Origin: Anaerotignum propionicum DSM 1682
GTDB lineage: Bacteria; Bacillota; Clostridia; Lachnospirales; Anaerotignaceae
Direction of reading: 5' to 3'
Assembly: GCF_001561955.1 (NCBI RefSeq)
Contig: NZ_CP014223.1
Span: forward strand, 1,364,001 to 1,428,000
Length of the DNA: 64,000 bases
The notes below the pieces were generated by a model. That model worked only from the letters and a program-made list of their open reading frames with translations, searched no databases and had not been told where the DNA came from. The translations under genes were made by a program, and so were the position numbers. Within the stretch, counting starts at the first letter, position 1, and each line of letters opens with the position of its first letter. Positions 25,401-34,010 of the stretch are shown piece by piece.

Positions 25401-25915
25401 ACGCTATGTATCCTAAGGTATACGATGACTATTGCTTCCATTGGGAATACTACACTGACGTTTCTAAATTAACCAGCGATGTATATTTCTTTGGTTTAGC
25501 AAAAGGGGAAGAAACTTCAATTGAAATCGGTGAAGGTAAAAACATTCTGATTAAGTATATTGATATGTCTGACCCTGATGCTGAAGGTTTCCGCACACTC
25601 ACTTTTGAAATTAACGGTGCAGTGCGTGAGGTGAAGGTGCTGGATCAGAACTTGGAAGTAAAGAGTGACCGCAAATTAAAGGCGGACAAAAATAATCCTT
25701 TCCACTTAGGTTCTTCCATTCCAGGAACAATCAGTAAGGTTTTTGTAAAAGAAGGGGATACAGTAAAGAAAAATCAACCTTTGCTTACTGTTGAGGCCAT
25801 GAAAATGGAAACCTCAATTGTTGCCAAAGAAGATGGCGTGATTGATAAGATTTATGCTGTTGAGGGTGAAAAGGTTAGCCAAGGAGATTTATTGGTTTCC
25901 TTCGTAAAAGAATAA
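22454..25915 (+). CDS. pyc: Pyruvate carboxylase
   Basis: 1153 aa, full single-chain enzyme. Biotin carboxylase domain (about 10-460; ASNGGGGRGMRIV, FIEMNPRIQVEHTVTEE), carboxyltransferase domain (about 540-830; TDTTMRDAHQSLMATR, the metal ligands in HLHTHDTTGNG), tetramerization region, and a C-terminal biotinyl domain with the acceptor Lys in VEAMKMETS. It makes oxaloacetate from pyruvate, bicarbonate and ATP. ATG 22454 follows AAGGAGG. It is a single-gene unit with its own promoter and a strong terminator. It suits an anaerobe feeding oxaloacetate to a partial TCA or propionate route. Confidence 0.96.
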   Translation: MQEVQIKKFKKVLVANRGEIAIRVYRALNELGIQTIGIFSKEDKYSLFRTKTDEAYLLNPEKGPIDAYLDIDNIIKIAKAKGADAIHPGYGFLSENPDFVSACKKAGIAFIGPEVEVMYAMGDKISSKQMAIECNVPIIPGVDHAIRDLDEVMAVAEKVGYPVMLKASNGGGGRGMRIVNGPEQMAKEFEEARNEAKKAFGDDKIFVEKYLRNPKHIEVQVLGDKYGNVVHLLDRDCSVQRRHQKVVEFAPAFTISDGVREKIFADAVRLSKHVSYKNAGTLEFLVDADENYYFIEMNPRIQVEHTVTEEVTGIDIVQAQILIEEGYPLNSPEIGIASQEDISCNGYSIQLRITTEDPANNFLPDTGKINVYRSPAGNGIRLDGGTAYTGAEITPYYDSLLVKVIAHDRRFENATKKAIRALKETRIRGVKTNIPFLINVLQSQIWNDGKCTTTFIESTPELFHIVPGKDRATKIAEFIGNKIVNESKGNKPEFDKIPVPSFGKNEDGSTIEVNGAKNAFLKMGAKDYTQSLMKEKRLFVTDTTMRDAHQSLMATRLRTNDLIVAAPATNMAMEKAFSVEAWGGATFDVAYRFLKESPWIRLQQLSKAMPNTLIQMLLRASNAVGYANYPDNVVQEFIKISAERGVDVFRIFDSLNWVENMKMPIEESLKTGKIVEGAICYTGDILNPKETKYTLDYYVRKAKEMEALGCHIFAIKDMAGLMKPYAAKELFTALKSELNIPLHLHTHDTTGNGVSTVLMAAEAGVNIVDLAIQSMSSLTSQPSMNAVAEALKGTERDTGLDTDQLTELSHYYEGVRQIFTGFESEMKTPNTEIYKYEIPGGQYSNLLAQVKAMGSADNFEEIKQLYKQANDLLGNIIKVTPSSKVVGDMAIFMSKNGLTQDNILTEGKDLSYPDSVVDYFMGNIGRPEGGFPEELQKIVLKGKKPIEGRAGALLPPADLKAIEKHLLETHTMKRINPRNIISYAMYPKVYDDYCFHWEYYTDVSKLTSDVYFFGLAKGEETSIEIGEGKNILIKYIDMSDPDAEGFRTLTFEINGAVREVKVLDQNLEVKSDRKLKADKNNPFHLGSSIPGTISKVFVKEGDTVKKNQPLLTVEAMKMETSIVAKEDGVIDKIYAVEGEKVSQGDLLVSFVKE

Positions 25916-25974
25916 GGAAAATTCTATTGATTTAAGTAAAAAGTATCAATTTTTTTGCAACATCTATAAAAATG

Positions 25975-26019
25975 AAAAAGGATATCTCGAAAGTGAAATA
26001 CTGCAGAGGTATCCTTTTT
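25975..26019 (+). terminator. Terminator of the pyruvate carboxylase gene
   Basis: AAAAAGGATATCTC pairs with GAGGTATCCTTTTT (14 bp, one G-U) and runs into T residues. Confidence 0.8.
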
Positions 26020-26095
26020 TTCGTTGAAAAAAGAGAGAAGTATTTGTAATGGATTCCAATAGACTTGGGACTATAGAAATTTAAAAAGACGTAAA

Positions 26096-26140
26096 AAAGG
26101 TTATTGCAAAATGTTGAAAACATAAATTGCAATAACCTTT
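26096..26140 (-). terminator. Terminator of the leftward gene at 26183
   Basis: A perfect 14-bp stem (AAAGGTTATTGCAA at 26096-26109 and its complement at 26127-26140) with a T-run when read leftward. It faces the pyruvate carboxylase terminator. Confidence 0.75.
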
Positions 26141-26182
26141 CAATGTGCCCTATTGGGCATTCTAAGCTCACTGACGGGGATT

Positions 26183-26758
26183 TTATCTGCCGATTGACTT
26201 TTTGTACGCAGCAACATCAGCATCTGTCAAAGGCTTTAATTCGTCTGGATTTCTCCATCTAACCCAAATTCGGTCTTTCAAAGATGGAATATCTAAGGGG
26301 GCATCCATAGAGTCCTTATCGATGCCGATTACGGTATCATTGTCACCGTTGAACATGATTTCAAAGGGCTTCTCAACGCCATTTTCAAATACAAACATTT
26401 GTGTGCTGTAAAAATTCAAATATCCAGCCTCACTTAAAAGGTATTCCTCCAATTTCTCAACAGTAGGGAATGTAATCAGATACCAGTTTCCATCTGCATC
26501 TGAAAAATCATATAATTGAAGACCTGTGAATTCCAATTCCTCTTCACCGGTAGCTCCCTTGTCTGTATTCGCAGCACCTTTTAATGTTAAGGGCTTGCCG
26601 TTTTTACCGTCGCTTAATATTTCTGTTCCCGGAAGGAAACAGTCTACAAAGCCTTTTACTTCATTTTCTTTCACTTTAATTTTTAGAATGGCGTAGTCAC
26701 CATTATCGTAAGATAGACTGCCAAGCTCATAAAAAAAATCCTTTAGTGTTTTAACCAT
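26183..26758 (-). CDS. Hypothetical protein of unknown function
   Basis: 191 aa, acidic, soluble, beta-rich, no Cys cluster or membrane helix. Features: a helix MVKTLKDFFYELGSLSY, a stretch LQLYDFSDADGNWYLITFP, and a terminal KDRIWVRWRNPDELK, LTDADVAAYKKSIGR. I do not recognise a domain. I start at ATG 26758, 5 nt after GGAGGTACT; the frame to 26794 lacks a site. It is monocistronic between its own terminator and yunB, which is upstream in the same direction. Confidence 0.6.
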   Translation of the reverse strand: MVKTLKDFFYELGSLSYDNGDYAILKIKVKENEVKGFVDCFLPGTEILSDGKNGKPLTLKGAANTDKGATGEEELEFTGLQLYDFSDADGNWYLITFPTVEKLEEYLLSEAGYLNFYSTQMFVFENGVEKPFEIMFNGDNDTVIGIDKDSMDAPLDIPSLKDRIWVRWRNPDELKPLTDADVAAYKKSIGR

Positions 26759-26824
26759 TTCCAGTACCTCCAAAAAATAGTAAATCCTAATCAACTAACA
26801 TTTAATAATATTTTGCACAATCTG

Positions 26825-27478
26825 TCAATAGATATTCTTGTTTTGTCCTGTACCGAAGAAATAATCTGGTACTTTTCCGCTAATAATTGTGTCAATCAAC
26901 ATTATTTTTTTTGAAAATACTATTTTTTCTTTAAAAAGAGGGTTTGCAATTTGCAATTCAAAAGATAAATTTACCCAAATTTTATAGTTTATTTGATTAA
27001 TGCCTGCGGATGTAAATGAAGTTTCATAATCCGATGTAACTGCACCTACAGGCATTAGGGTAAAGGGAATTTTAGGCCCGTGGTTTGCGAAAAAAGCACT
27101 GTCTAATGCTGCTCCCAAAGGAATTAATATTCTTTCATTGGGCAAAGTTTGCATAGCAGCATTTATTTCATTATTTAATTGGGTGCAAAACAGATTAATC
27201 TGTTGTGTGTTTGCGGTATATGTGTGGTTTGTTTCGGTTATGGTCAAAAAGTCTTCCGTGGATAAAGGCAAATCTGTCAGTACAGTTTGAACGCAGTGAT
27301 TAATGATTTCGTTGGCAATTGCCATGGAACGGGTATGGGAAATCTCTTGCAGAGAAGGCACTATCTGTTTTTCAAATTGCTTTAAAGACAATATAGTAAT
27401 AAAAAAAACAAAAACAAATGTGAAAAGCAGAATTAGAGCTCCACTTTTTTTATTTTTTTTTCGAAATTTTTTCTTCAA
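26825..27478 (-). CDS. yunB: Sporulation protein YunB
   Basis: 217 aa from the TTG at 27478 (220 aa from ATG 27487). One N-terminal membrane helix (GALILLFTFVFVFFITILSL), then the YunB domain with the SMAIANEIINHCV stretch, PLGAALDSAFFANHGPKIPF and PVGAVTSDYETSF. YunB proteins are made in the mother cell and help complete the spore. AAGGAG abuts ATG 27487, so TTG 27478 (9-nt spacing) is the better start; it also fits the predicted promoter start. A sigma-E-type promoter lies just upstream. Confidence 0.82.
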   Translation of the reverse strand: MKKKFRKKNKKSGALILLFTFVFVFFITILSLKQFEKQIVPSLQEISHTRSMAIANEIINHCVQTVLTDLPLSTEDFLTITETNHTYTANTQQINLFCTQLNNEINAAMQTLPNERILIPLGAALDSAFFANHGPKIPFTLMPVGAVTSDYETSFTSAGINQINYKIWVNLSFELQIANPLFKEKIVFSKKIMLIDTIISGKVPDYFFGTGQNKNIY

Positions 27479-27499
27479 TTTTTTCATCTCCTTAAAACA

Positions 27500-27527
27500 A
27501 GAGTATGTGGGAAAGCCTTAGAATATC
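27500..27527 (-). promoter_or_regulatory. Possible sigma-E-type promoter of yunB
   Basis: Leftward GATATT (27522-27527), 14 bp, CATACTCT (27500-27507) matches the mother-cell sigma-E pattern (ATATT-N14-CATACA-T) with one mismatch. The predicted start near 27493 leaves a leader just long enough for the AAGGAG site. Confidence 0.5.
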
Positions 27528-27670
27528 AAAAGAACGAATATCACAAATTTTTTTTTGTTTTCATTTTGCGTCAGCAGAAAAGGGGATTAAGATTGTTGTA
27601 ATGAAATTTTTCTTTTCCTCTTTGTTGATTTCTGCTATAATCATATTGAATTTAAAGGGGGTTTATGTAC

Positions 27671-30367
27671 ATGAGTGAAACGCATCAAAGGAGACGCCCA
27701 CCTGAAGGCGCTCCGAGAAGCAGTTCGTCATCTCGTTCAACTAGATCAAATCCGAGAAAGAAAAAAAGACGCAAACGTAAAGGAGGAAGCAGTGGTTTTT
27801 TTAAAGTGCTTCTGGCGATTGCTGTAATTGTCGGTTTTGCAGTTGTGGGTGCCGGACTGGGCACGGTGTTTGGAATTCTAAATGGCACAGATATGCTTAA
27901 TACAGAGGATGTTACGCCGGAATCATATACTTCAATTATATATGATGCTAAAGGAGATGAATTCGATAAGCTTCATGGGGATGAAAATAGAGAATACGTT
28001 AAGTTAGCTCAAATTGCCCCATATATGCAGGAGGCTGTAATAGCTATTGAGGATGAACGTTTTTATGACCATAACGGCATTGATATGCGGGGGATTATGA
28101 GGGCTACGATACAAAATATTAGGCATCTTAGTTTATCTCAGGGTGCAAGTACACTTACCCAGCAGTTGATTAAAAACGAAGTATTAACCAACGAAAAAAC
28201 ATTTGTGAGAAAAGTAAAAGAGCAATATTTAGCTGTTTCCTTTGAGAAGTCTTTGGCAAAGCAACTGGGTAGCAAGAAAGCGGCAAAGGACTATATTCTG
28301 GAATTGTACTTAAATACAATTGGCCTAAGCCATGGACTCAATGGTGTTGAGGCGGCGGCGCAGTATTACTATGGAAAAAATGCCAGCGAGCTTACCTTGG
28401 CAGAGAGTGCAGTCATAGCGGGGATTACAAAAAATCCGAGCCAATATGCACCTGATACGAAGCCAGAAAAAAGTAAAGAGAGACAGACAACAATTTTGAA
28501 GAAAATGCTGGATTTAAGCTATATTACCCAAGGAGAGTATGATCAAGCTGTTGCTGAAGATGTTTTTTCTACCTTAGTTTGCAGTAAAACAGAAGATGAT
28601 ACGAAAAAAGCAAATCATAATTATTTTGTTGAGGCAATGATTGCTCAAGTTGCCAACGATTTGGTTGAGAAGAAAGGGTATAAAAAGGCACAAGCATACG
28701 ATTTAATTTATAGTGGTGGCCTCCAGATTTATTCAACCATGGATGCAGCCATGCAAAATACCATGGAAGTTGCATTTACTGATGATTCGTTATTCCCTGC
28801 ATCCGATGGTACCCTAGATGTTACTTATTTGATTTCGGTTATGGATACAACAAACCCGGATACAAAAAGTAATCAGTCTCATTATGAAAGAAAAACCACG
28901 GTTACCAGTGAGGATCAGGTAGATGCATTTGTTGAGTCTGTGAAAAAAGAACTTTTAGATGATACTCATGTTAAGGTTTTGGATAAGGTTACCACATCTA
29001 GGTCCTTACAGGCTGCAATGGTAATTATGGATCAACATAACGGACAAGTTAAAGCTTTGGTTGGTGGCAGAGGGCAAAAGCCCGGAGATTCTGTTTTTAA
29101 CAGAGCAACCCAAGCCCTGCGTCAGCAGGGATCAGCAATGAAGCCATTGGCTTCTTATGCACCTGCAATTGATATGGGGCTTTTAATGCCCGGTTCTGTT
29201 ATTATTGATGAGCCGGTTACCTATGGCAGTTGGTCACCAAGAAACTGGAATGGCAGATTTTTAGGTCCTTGCACTGTAAGACAGGGTATTCGTGATTCCA
29301 TGAATATTTTGGCGATTAAAACATTTATGATGGTTGGGGCGGAATCCTCTTTCAAATATATGGAGAGCTTCGGCCTGTCAACCCTGGTGGATGCAGATAA
29401 GGCCGCAACAACAGCATTGGGTGGTTTAACCCAAGGTATTTCTGTTTTAGAAGGAACTGCTGCCTATGCAGCAATAGCAAATGGCGGTATTTATAATGAG
29501 CCACAGTATTATACGGTTGTATATGACCACGATGGCAATGTTTTGTTGGATAATTCAAAAATAGATACCCATCGAGTAATCAAGGAAACAACGGCATATA
29601 TGTTGACGGATATGATGAAGGACGTAATTACAGGTGGCGGTAGTGCTACAGGTCATAGAGCTGCAATCAGCGGCATGACTGTTGCAGGTAAAACGGGTAC
29701 CACCAATGATACCAAGGATTTAACCTTCTATGGGTATACGCCATATTATACTGCAGGTATTTGGATGGGGTATGATACTTCAAAAGTCATTGCAAATGGA
29801 GGAAGTGCCCACTTAAACATTTGGCGCACAGTTATGAGTCAGGTGCATCAGGGGCTTTCTAATAAGGGCTTTACAAAACCAAGTGGTCTTGTCAACCAGT
29901 CGTATTGCTCTGCTTGTGGGGGAATAGCAACTGATCTATGTGGTCAGGACTATTATGGACTCACAGCCCATACGGATATCGCCGCGGCAGATTTTAAAGG
30001 ACCCGGTGAAGTTTGTACCGTGCACAAGGTGTTTAGTATTTGCAAGGAATCTGGTAAGCTTGCTTCTGACAATTGCCCTGCTTCCAGCCGTATGGATGTT
30101 GTCCTTGCAGTTGATGAAAAGGGTAAAATTTTAAGTAAGCCTTCTAAAATACCGGAAGGCAAAATGGACATTAATATCAAGGAGACTTGCGATTATGACC
30201 ATACCAATTCACCTCCGCCCTTCGAAGATAATCTTCCTATTGACAATGGTGGATGGGGTGGTAATAATGGGAATAGTCCGGGTACAAATACACCCGGAGA
30301 TACTAATTATGATGATGGAATTCCTGATGAAAATACTTGGCAGAACAATAACTTTGGAATAAATTAA
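27671..30367 (+). CDS. Class A penicillin-binding protein (PBP1A type)
   Basis: 898 aa. A basic cytoplasmic tail (PRKKKRRKRKGGSSG), one membrane helix (FKVLLAIAVIVGFAVVGAGL), a GT51 transglycosylase domain (EDERFYDHNGID, GASTLTQQLIKN) and a transpeptidase domain with S-x-x-K (GSAMKPL), S-x-N (DSMNIL) and GKTGTT. A Cys-bearing tail (CSACGGIATDLCGQ and further Cys) and an Asn/Gly/Pro-rich end follow. It polymerises and crosslinks peptidoglycan. I prefer ATG 27671 (9 nt after GGGGG) over 27665. An extended -10 (TGCTATAAT) lies near 27632. Confidence 0.93.
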   Translation: MSETHQRRRPPEGAPRSSSSSRSTRSNPRKKKRRKRKGGSSGFFKVLLAIAVIVGFAVVGAGLGTVFGILNGTDMLNTEDVTPESYTSIIYDAKGDEFDKLHGDENREYVKLAQIAPYMQEAVIAIEDERFYDHNGIDMRGIMRATIQNIRHLSLSQGASTLTQQLIKNEVLTNEKTFVRKVKEQYLAVSFEKSLAKQLGSKKAAKDYILELYLNTIGLSHGLNGVEAAAQYYYGKNASELTLAESAVIAGITKNPSQYAPDTKPEKSKERQTTILKKMLDLSYITQGEYDQAVAEDVFSTLVCSKTEDDTKKANHNYFVEAMIAQVANDLVEKKGYKKAQAYDLIYSGGLQIYSTMDAAMQNTMEVAFTDDSLFPASDGTLDVTYLISVMDTTNPDTKSNQSHYERKTTVTSEDQVDAFVESVKKELLDDTHVKVLDKVTTSRSLQAAMVIMDQHNGQVKALVGGRGQKPGDSVFNRATQALRQQGSAMKPLASYAPAIDMGLLMPGSVIIDEPVTYGSWSPRNWNGRFLGPCTVRQGIRDSMNILAIKTFMMVGAESSFKYMESFGLSTLVDADKAATTALGGLTQGISVLEGTAAYAAIANGGIYNEPQYYTVVYDHDGNVLLDNSKIDTHRVIKETTAYMLTDMMKDVITGGGSATGHRAAISGMTVAGKTGTTNDTKDLTFYGYTPYYTAGIWMGYDTSKVIANGGSAHLNIWRTVMSQVHQGLSNKGFTKPSGLVNQSYCSACGGIATDLCGQDYYGLTAHTDIAAADFKGPGEVCTVHKVFSICKESGKLASDNCPASSRMDVVLAVDEKGKILSKPSKIPEGKMDINIKETCDYDHTNSPPPFEDNLPIDNGGWGGNNGNSPGTNTPGDTNYDDGIPDENTWQNNNFGIN

Positions 30368-30373
30368 ATTTAA

Positions 30374-30412
30374 AAATCTTCCTAGCCCCTAGGGTGTGAG
30401 GAAGATTTTTTT
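30374..30412 (+). terminator. Terminator of the PBP gene
   Basis: AAATCTTCC pairs with GGAAGATTT, with an inner CCTAG/CTAGG, followed by seven T residues. Confidence 0.75.
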
Positions 30413-30516
30413 GTTTTTTAATACCTAAAGAAAGGGATAGATTTTCTCATTTAATAATGGTAAAATAAAAGCAAATTTTACGAAAGAAATGGCTTCTGGC
30501 CAGAGGAGGAATCAAT

Positions 30517-31509
30517 ATGTCAATGGTTTATTTAAAATCACCCAGTACGGATCCAGCGTTTAACTTAGCGTTGGAGCAATTTGTTTTTGATAAGATGGAT
30601 CGCAGCAAAGAGTATTTTATGCTGTGGCAAAATAATAATGCGGTAATTGTTGGTAAAAACCAAAATACTTTTGGGGAAGTGAATCCCAAAGTAGTTGAAG
30701 AAAAAGGGGTAAAGGTTATTCGTCGTCTTTCTGGCGGGGGAGCAGTTTACCATGACTTAGGGAATTTGAATTTTACATTTATTATGGATGCAAAAGAAGC
30801 AAGTGATTTGGATATTAAACTGTTTTGTCAGCCGGTTGCCTCTTTACTACAGGAATTAGGTGCTGATGCACAAGTAAATGGCAGGAATGACATCACAATT
30901 GACGGAAAGAAGTTTTCGGGCAATTCGCAATATTTAAAAGAAGGCAGAGTGATGCATCATGGAACAATTATGTTCAATTCTGATTTGGATGTGGTAGCTG
31001 CTGTACTTAATGTTGCGGGGGACAAATTTCAGTCTAAGGCATCAAAATCGGTAAAAAGCCGCGTAACAAATGTGAAACCTTATTTAAAACCGGATTTAAC
31101 GTTAGAGGAATTTCAAAATCAGCTGGTTTCCTACGTTTTTGGGAAAATGCCTGTGGAGACCTATAGTTTGACTGAAAAAGATATAGAGGAAATCGAAAAA
31201 ATTAAGGTGGAACGCTATGCCCAGTGGGATTGGAATTATGGAAAATCACCTGAATATACTGTGCAAAAGGAACGTCGTATTGATGGTTGTGGTAAAATTG
31301 AGGCACATATGAATACGAAGGATGGTAAAATTGTTGAGGTGAAGTTCTATGGAGATTTCTTTGGGGTAAGTGACCATGGAGAGCTATCAAAGTTATTGGA
31401 GGGCTGTGAATTAAAAAGGGAGGCTTTAGAAAGAATGTTGGTAAATACAGAAATTGAAAAGTATTTCCATGGGATTTCCGTAAATCAATTTATAGATATT
31501 TTGCTTTAA
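30517..31509 (+). CDS. lplA: Lipoate-protein ligase A
   Basis: 330 aa. The catalytic domain has NLALEQFVFDKMDR, the lipoyl-site RRLSGGGAVYHDLGNLNFTF, and the Lys of GKKFSGNSQY; a C-terminal accessory domain (about 250-330, ERRIDGCGKIEAHMNTKDGK) completes the bacterial LplA layout. It attaches free lipoate to carrier proteins using ATP. ATG 30517 follows GAGGAGG. Single gene with its own terminator. Confidence 0.92.
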   Translation: MSMVYLKSPSTDPAFNLALEQFVFDKMDRSKEYFMLWQNNNAVIVGKNQNTFGEVNPKVVEEKGVKVIRRLSGGGAVYHDLGNLNFTFIMDAKEASDLDIKLFCQPVASLLQELGADAQVNGRNDITIDGKKFSGNSQYLKEGRVMHHGTIMFNSDLDVVAAVLNVAGDKFQSKASKSVKSRVTNVKPYLKPDLTLEEFQNQLVSYVFGKMPVETYSLTEKDIEEIEKIKVERYAQWDWNYGKSPEYTVQKERRIDGCGKIEAHMNTKDGKIVEVKFYGDFFGVSDHGELSKLLEGCELKREALERMLVNTEIEKYFHGISVNQFIDILL

Positions 31510-31513
31510 ACGC

Positions 31514-31559
31514 AAAGAATGCATCAAAATGAGAATTACAACATTTTGGTGCATTCTTT
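31514..31559 (+). terminator. Terminator of lplA
   Basis: An 18-bp stem (AAAGAATGCATCAAAATG with CATTTTGGTGCATTCTTT, one G-U) followed by six T residues. Confidence 0.8.
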
Positions 31560-31678
31560 TTTAATGTTTTAAAATTGTATATCCCATTAGAATCAATATA
31601 TGTAATCGTTTACATCAATTGCTAAATAAAAGGGTAGAATGTTTAGGCAAATGTTCCACATTTTTCGTTTGCGCAAAT

Positions 31679-31930
31679 TTAGGATGCCTTGACGGTTTTT
31701 CTTTGTCTACCCTCATGATCCATTTCAAAATTATCTCTAAGGATGAGTTGAGAAATGGGAACGATTTCGTAACCCTTTTCTTTCAATCCCTTGATGATGG
31801 TATCTAAAACCTCAGGTGTATATTTGGCATCATTATGGAAAAGGACGATTGAACCATTGCCAAGATGCTTATGATTTAAAACTTGGTTTATTTCATGGTC
31901 TGCTCCTAATTCTTTCCAGTCTAAGCTGTC
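31679..31930 (-). pseudogene. 3' fragment of a polysaccharide deacetylase gene cut by the prophage
   Basis: Reading leftward from about 31930 to the TAA at 31679-31681 gives about 83 codons: DSLDWKELGADHEINQVLNH, then KHLGNGSIVLFHNDAKYTPE, VLDTIIKGLKEKGYEIVPIS and QLILRDNF. This is the C-terminal part of a PdaA-like polysaccharide deacetylase (the DSLDW and LFHNDAKYT regions). Upstream of the Asp codon at 31928-31930 homology ends, and a stop comes 11 codons later. The N-terminal half should lie at the far prophage end, outside the window. If the phage excises precisely, the gene would be restored. Confidence 0.8.
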
Positions 31931-31960
31931 CCTGTTAGAAACAAAAAGAAAAGTCGATTA
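31925..31960. other. Left prophage attachment junction (attL), approximate
   Basis: Deacetylase homology stops here and phage-side sequence begins, about 500 bp from the end of the large serine recombinase gene. The exact crossover dinucleotide cannot be set without the other junction. Confidence 0.55.
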
Positions 31961-32041
31961 TTGACTAGATACTATATAAATTATAATTTCAATTTTAATC
32001 TAAATATGTTATTGTATATTTATTGAAAGTTAATATTTTCC

Positions 32042-32368
32042 ATGAAAATAGGGGGGATACTTATTACTTTTCTGATGCGCAATAATTTGATTTTTATTTT
32101 TTTAGCAAGCATTTTAATTTGTGTTTTATTGTTCTTATATAAAAAATTTAAGACTAATAACAATAATAGAAAAACGTATTATTTTTTATTTGCATTTCTA
32201 GGAATAGTACTATTTTGGATTTTATTTCTTTTTGTATTTATCAATTTGAGGGTATCAATGTATCATGCTGAATATTTTGATTCTGGTTTAGTTTATGCTT
32301 GTTTCAGTTCTGCTGTATCAGCTGTAGTTGTAATTATGGTATTTCTAATTAATTATTATCGAAAATAG
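32042..32368 (+). CDS. Small membrane protein at the prophage left end
   Basis: 108 aa with three membrane helices (about 14-32, 45-69 and 84-104) and a short basic loop (KKFKTNNNNRK). It lies between attL and the recombinase gene and is convergent with it, so it is probably expressed in the lysogen. No good ribosome binding site is seen before ATG 32042; a later start behind AGGGGGG is possible. Function unknown; exclusion or abortive-infection roles are typical of such cargo but not shown. Confidence 0.5.
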   Translation: MKIGGILITFLMRNNLIFIFLASILICVLLFLYKKFKTNNNNRKTYYFLFAFLGIVLFWILFLFVFINLRVSMYHAEYFDSGLVYACFSSAVSAVVVIMVFLINYYRK

Positions 32369-32411
32369 AATGTCCCAAACACTGTATTGTGTTAGAAGAC
32401 ATTCTATTTTT
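32362..32411. terminator. Terminator between the small membrane gene and the recombinase gene
   Basis: AAAATAGAATGTC pairs with GACATTCTATTTT, with T or A runs giving termination in both directions. Confidence 0.75.
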
Positions 32412-32416
32412 ATACT

Positions 32417-33895
32417 CTATTTAAAAACGATCTCAACATTATTCTTAGTTAAAATTACCTTCTCTATAAAGCTTCTTGCCACCTTATTTTTCTCTTCAAT
32501 GGATAAATTCTCCCAGTCGAAATCGCTAAAATTGGCAATCTCATTTTGTTTTTGTGGGATATGAGTAAAACTTTTCATGATATCCTGTTTCTCTTGGTGT
32601 AAGGCTTCAATTCTTGAATTAATATATTCAGCGGTGACGCTACTTGCATTTTCAAGAGAGAGAATTAAATTATTTATTTTCTCTTCGATAAGCATAAGTT
32701 TTTTATTCTGGTCTTTTTGATTGTGATTTTCGGTATTTTCATTCCGCAGTCTTATATTTTCAGCTTCGTTTACAAGCTGGTTTTCTACAAAGGCCTCTAC
32801 ATCGTAAACACGGTGTGTCTGTATTGCATCGCAACTTTTATGGAGGTAGCGGCCAGAACATGCAAAGTAGGGGATACGTCCTTCTTTAACGGCACCAAAG
32901 CGAACAGAAAAGGAATATCCGCAGTAACCACACTTTACAAGCCCTGTCAGCCATGAATATTTGCCCTTGTAGGTGTTTTTAATCTGACGGTTGGATGCTA
33001 GTTTAGTTTGACAAGCTAAGAAGGTTTGACTGTCTATAATGCCATCGTGGGTACCAATGGCCAAGAGGTGCTCTGACACGTCTTTATATTTTCGCTCATT
33101 TCCATCTCTTTTACCTACCAGGATACAACCATGCACACCGTCAAACTCTTCAACATCGTTTGCCATAATGGCTCCTTTGGATTTATAAAAGTTGTAAATA
33201 GCGATATCGGCTTTTACATATGCAGGATTCTTTAAAATAGAGGATAATTTAGCACTGTCAAAATTAACACCACCAGCAGAGAGTATACCCTCAGAGACAA
33301 GAAATCTTTGCACGTCTGCCAAAGAAGTATATTGTTGCCTGTACAACTCAAATATCTTGACCACATTGGCTAATTGTTCATTAGGTTGATAAGATGTTGC
33401 CTTCTTGCCATCAATAACCGTACGCACCAAATTAAAGCCGTATGCGGCGGGTCCGCCTCCCCATGCACCTTTCCTCACTCGTGCATAGTAATTATCCTTA
33501 ACACGTTCGGCAATCGTTTCACGTTCCAACTGGGCAAAGACAATAACGATATACAGCATTGCACGTCCCATTGGCGTTGAAGTATCGAATTTCTCCGTAG
33601 CAGACACGAAGGAAATACCTTTTTCCTCCAAAGAATTAATGAAGTCACCAAAGTCAACGATGGAGCGGCTAACTCTATCGAGACGATAAACAACTACTTT
33701 TGAAACTTCTTCGATGTCCATATCCTTCATCATTTGTTCAAAAGCAGGGCGGTTCGTATTTTTTCCGCTGTAGCCCTTATCTTCATAAATCTTGAACTCT
33801 TCATTGAATACTTCACGTTTTGCATATTCAATTTGCGTTTCAATGGAGATACTATCTTTTTTATCAATGGATTGTCTCGCATATATATATATCAT
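32417..33895 (-). CDS. Large serine recombinase (prophage integrase)
   Basis: 492 aa. The resolvase domain has IYARQSIDKKDSISIETQ with the nucleophile Ser, YRLDRVSRSIVDF and FAQLERETIAERV. The recombinase domain follows (about 150-260), then a zinc ribbon (CGYCGYSF with the later CSGR and CDA) and a coiled coil (about 400-450) typical of large serine integrases. It joins attP and attB and, with a directionality factor, reverses this. GAAAGGTG precedes ATG 33895. It lies at the left prophage end, next to the split deacetylase gene. Confidence 0.92.
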   Translation of the reverse strand: MIYIYARQSIDKKDSISIETQIEYAKREVFNEEFKIYEDKGYSGKNTNRPAFEQMMKDMDIEEVSKVVVYRLDRVSRSIVDFGDFINSLEEKGISFVSATEKFDTSTPMGRAMLYIVIVFAQLERETIAERVKDNYYARVRKGAWGGGPAAYGFNLVRTVIDGKKATSYQPNEQLANVVKIFELYRQQYTSLADVQRFLVSEGILSAGGVNFDSAKLSSILKNPAYVKADIAIYNFYKSKGAIMANDVEEFDGVHGCILVGKRDGNERKYKDVSEHLLAIGTHDGIIDSQTFLACQTKLASNRQIKNTYKGKYSWLTGLVKCGYCGYSFSVRFGAVKEGRIPYFACSGRYLHKSCDAIQTHRVYDVEAFVENQLVNEAENIRLRNENTENHNQKDQNKKLMLIEEKINNLILSLENASSVTAEYINSRIEALHQEKQDIMKSFTHIPQKQNEIANFSDFDWENLSIEEKNKVARSFIEKVILTKNNVEIVFK

Positions 33896-34010
33896 GTTAG
33901 GACACCTTTCATTTTCTATTTAACTACTCTAAAAAAAACGGTCTTGCAGTACAACCAATTTTATAAAGGTTTTAGTACCAAGCATGACCGCAGCTTTCTT
34001 AATAAATAAA

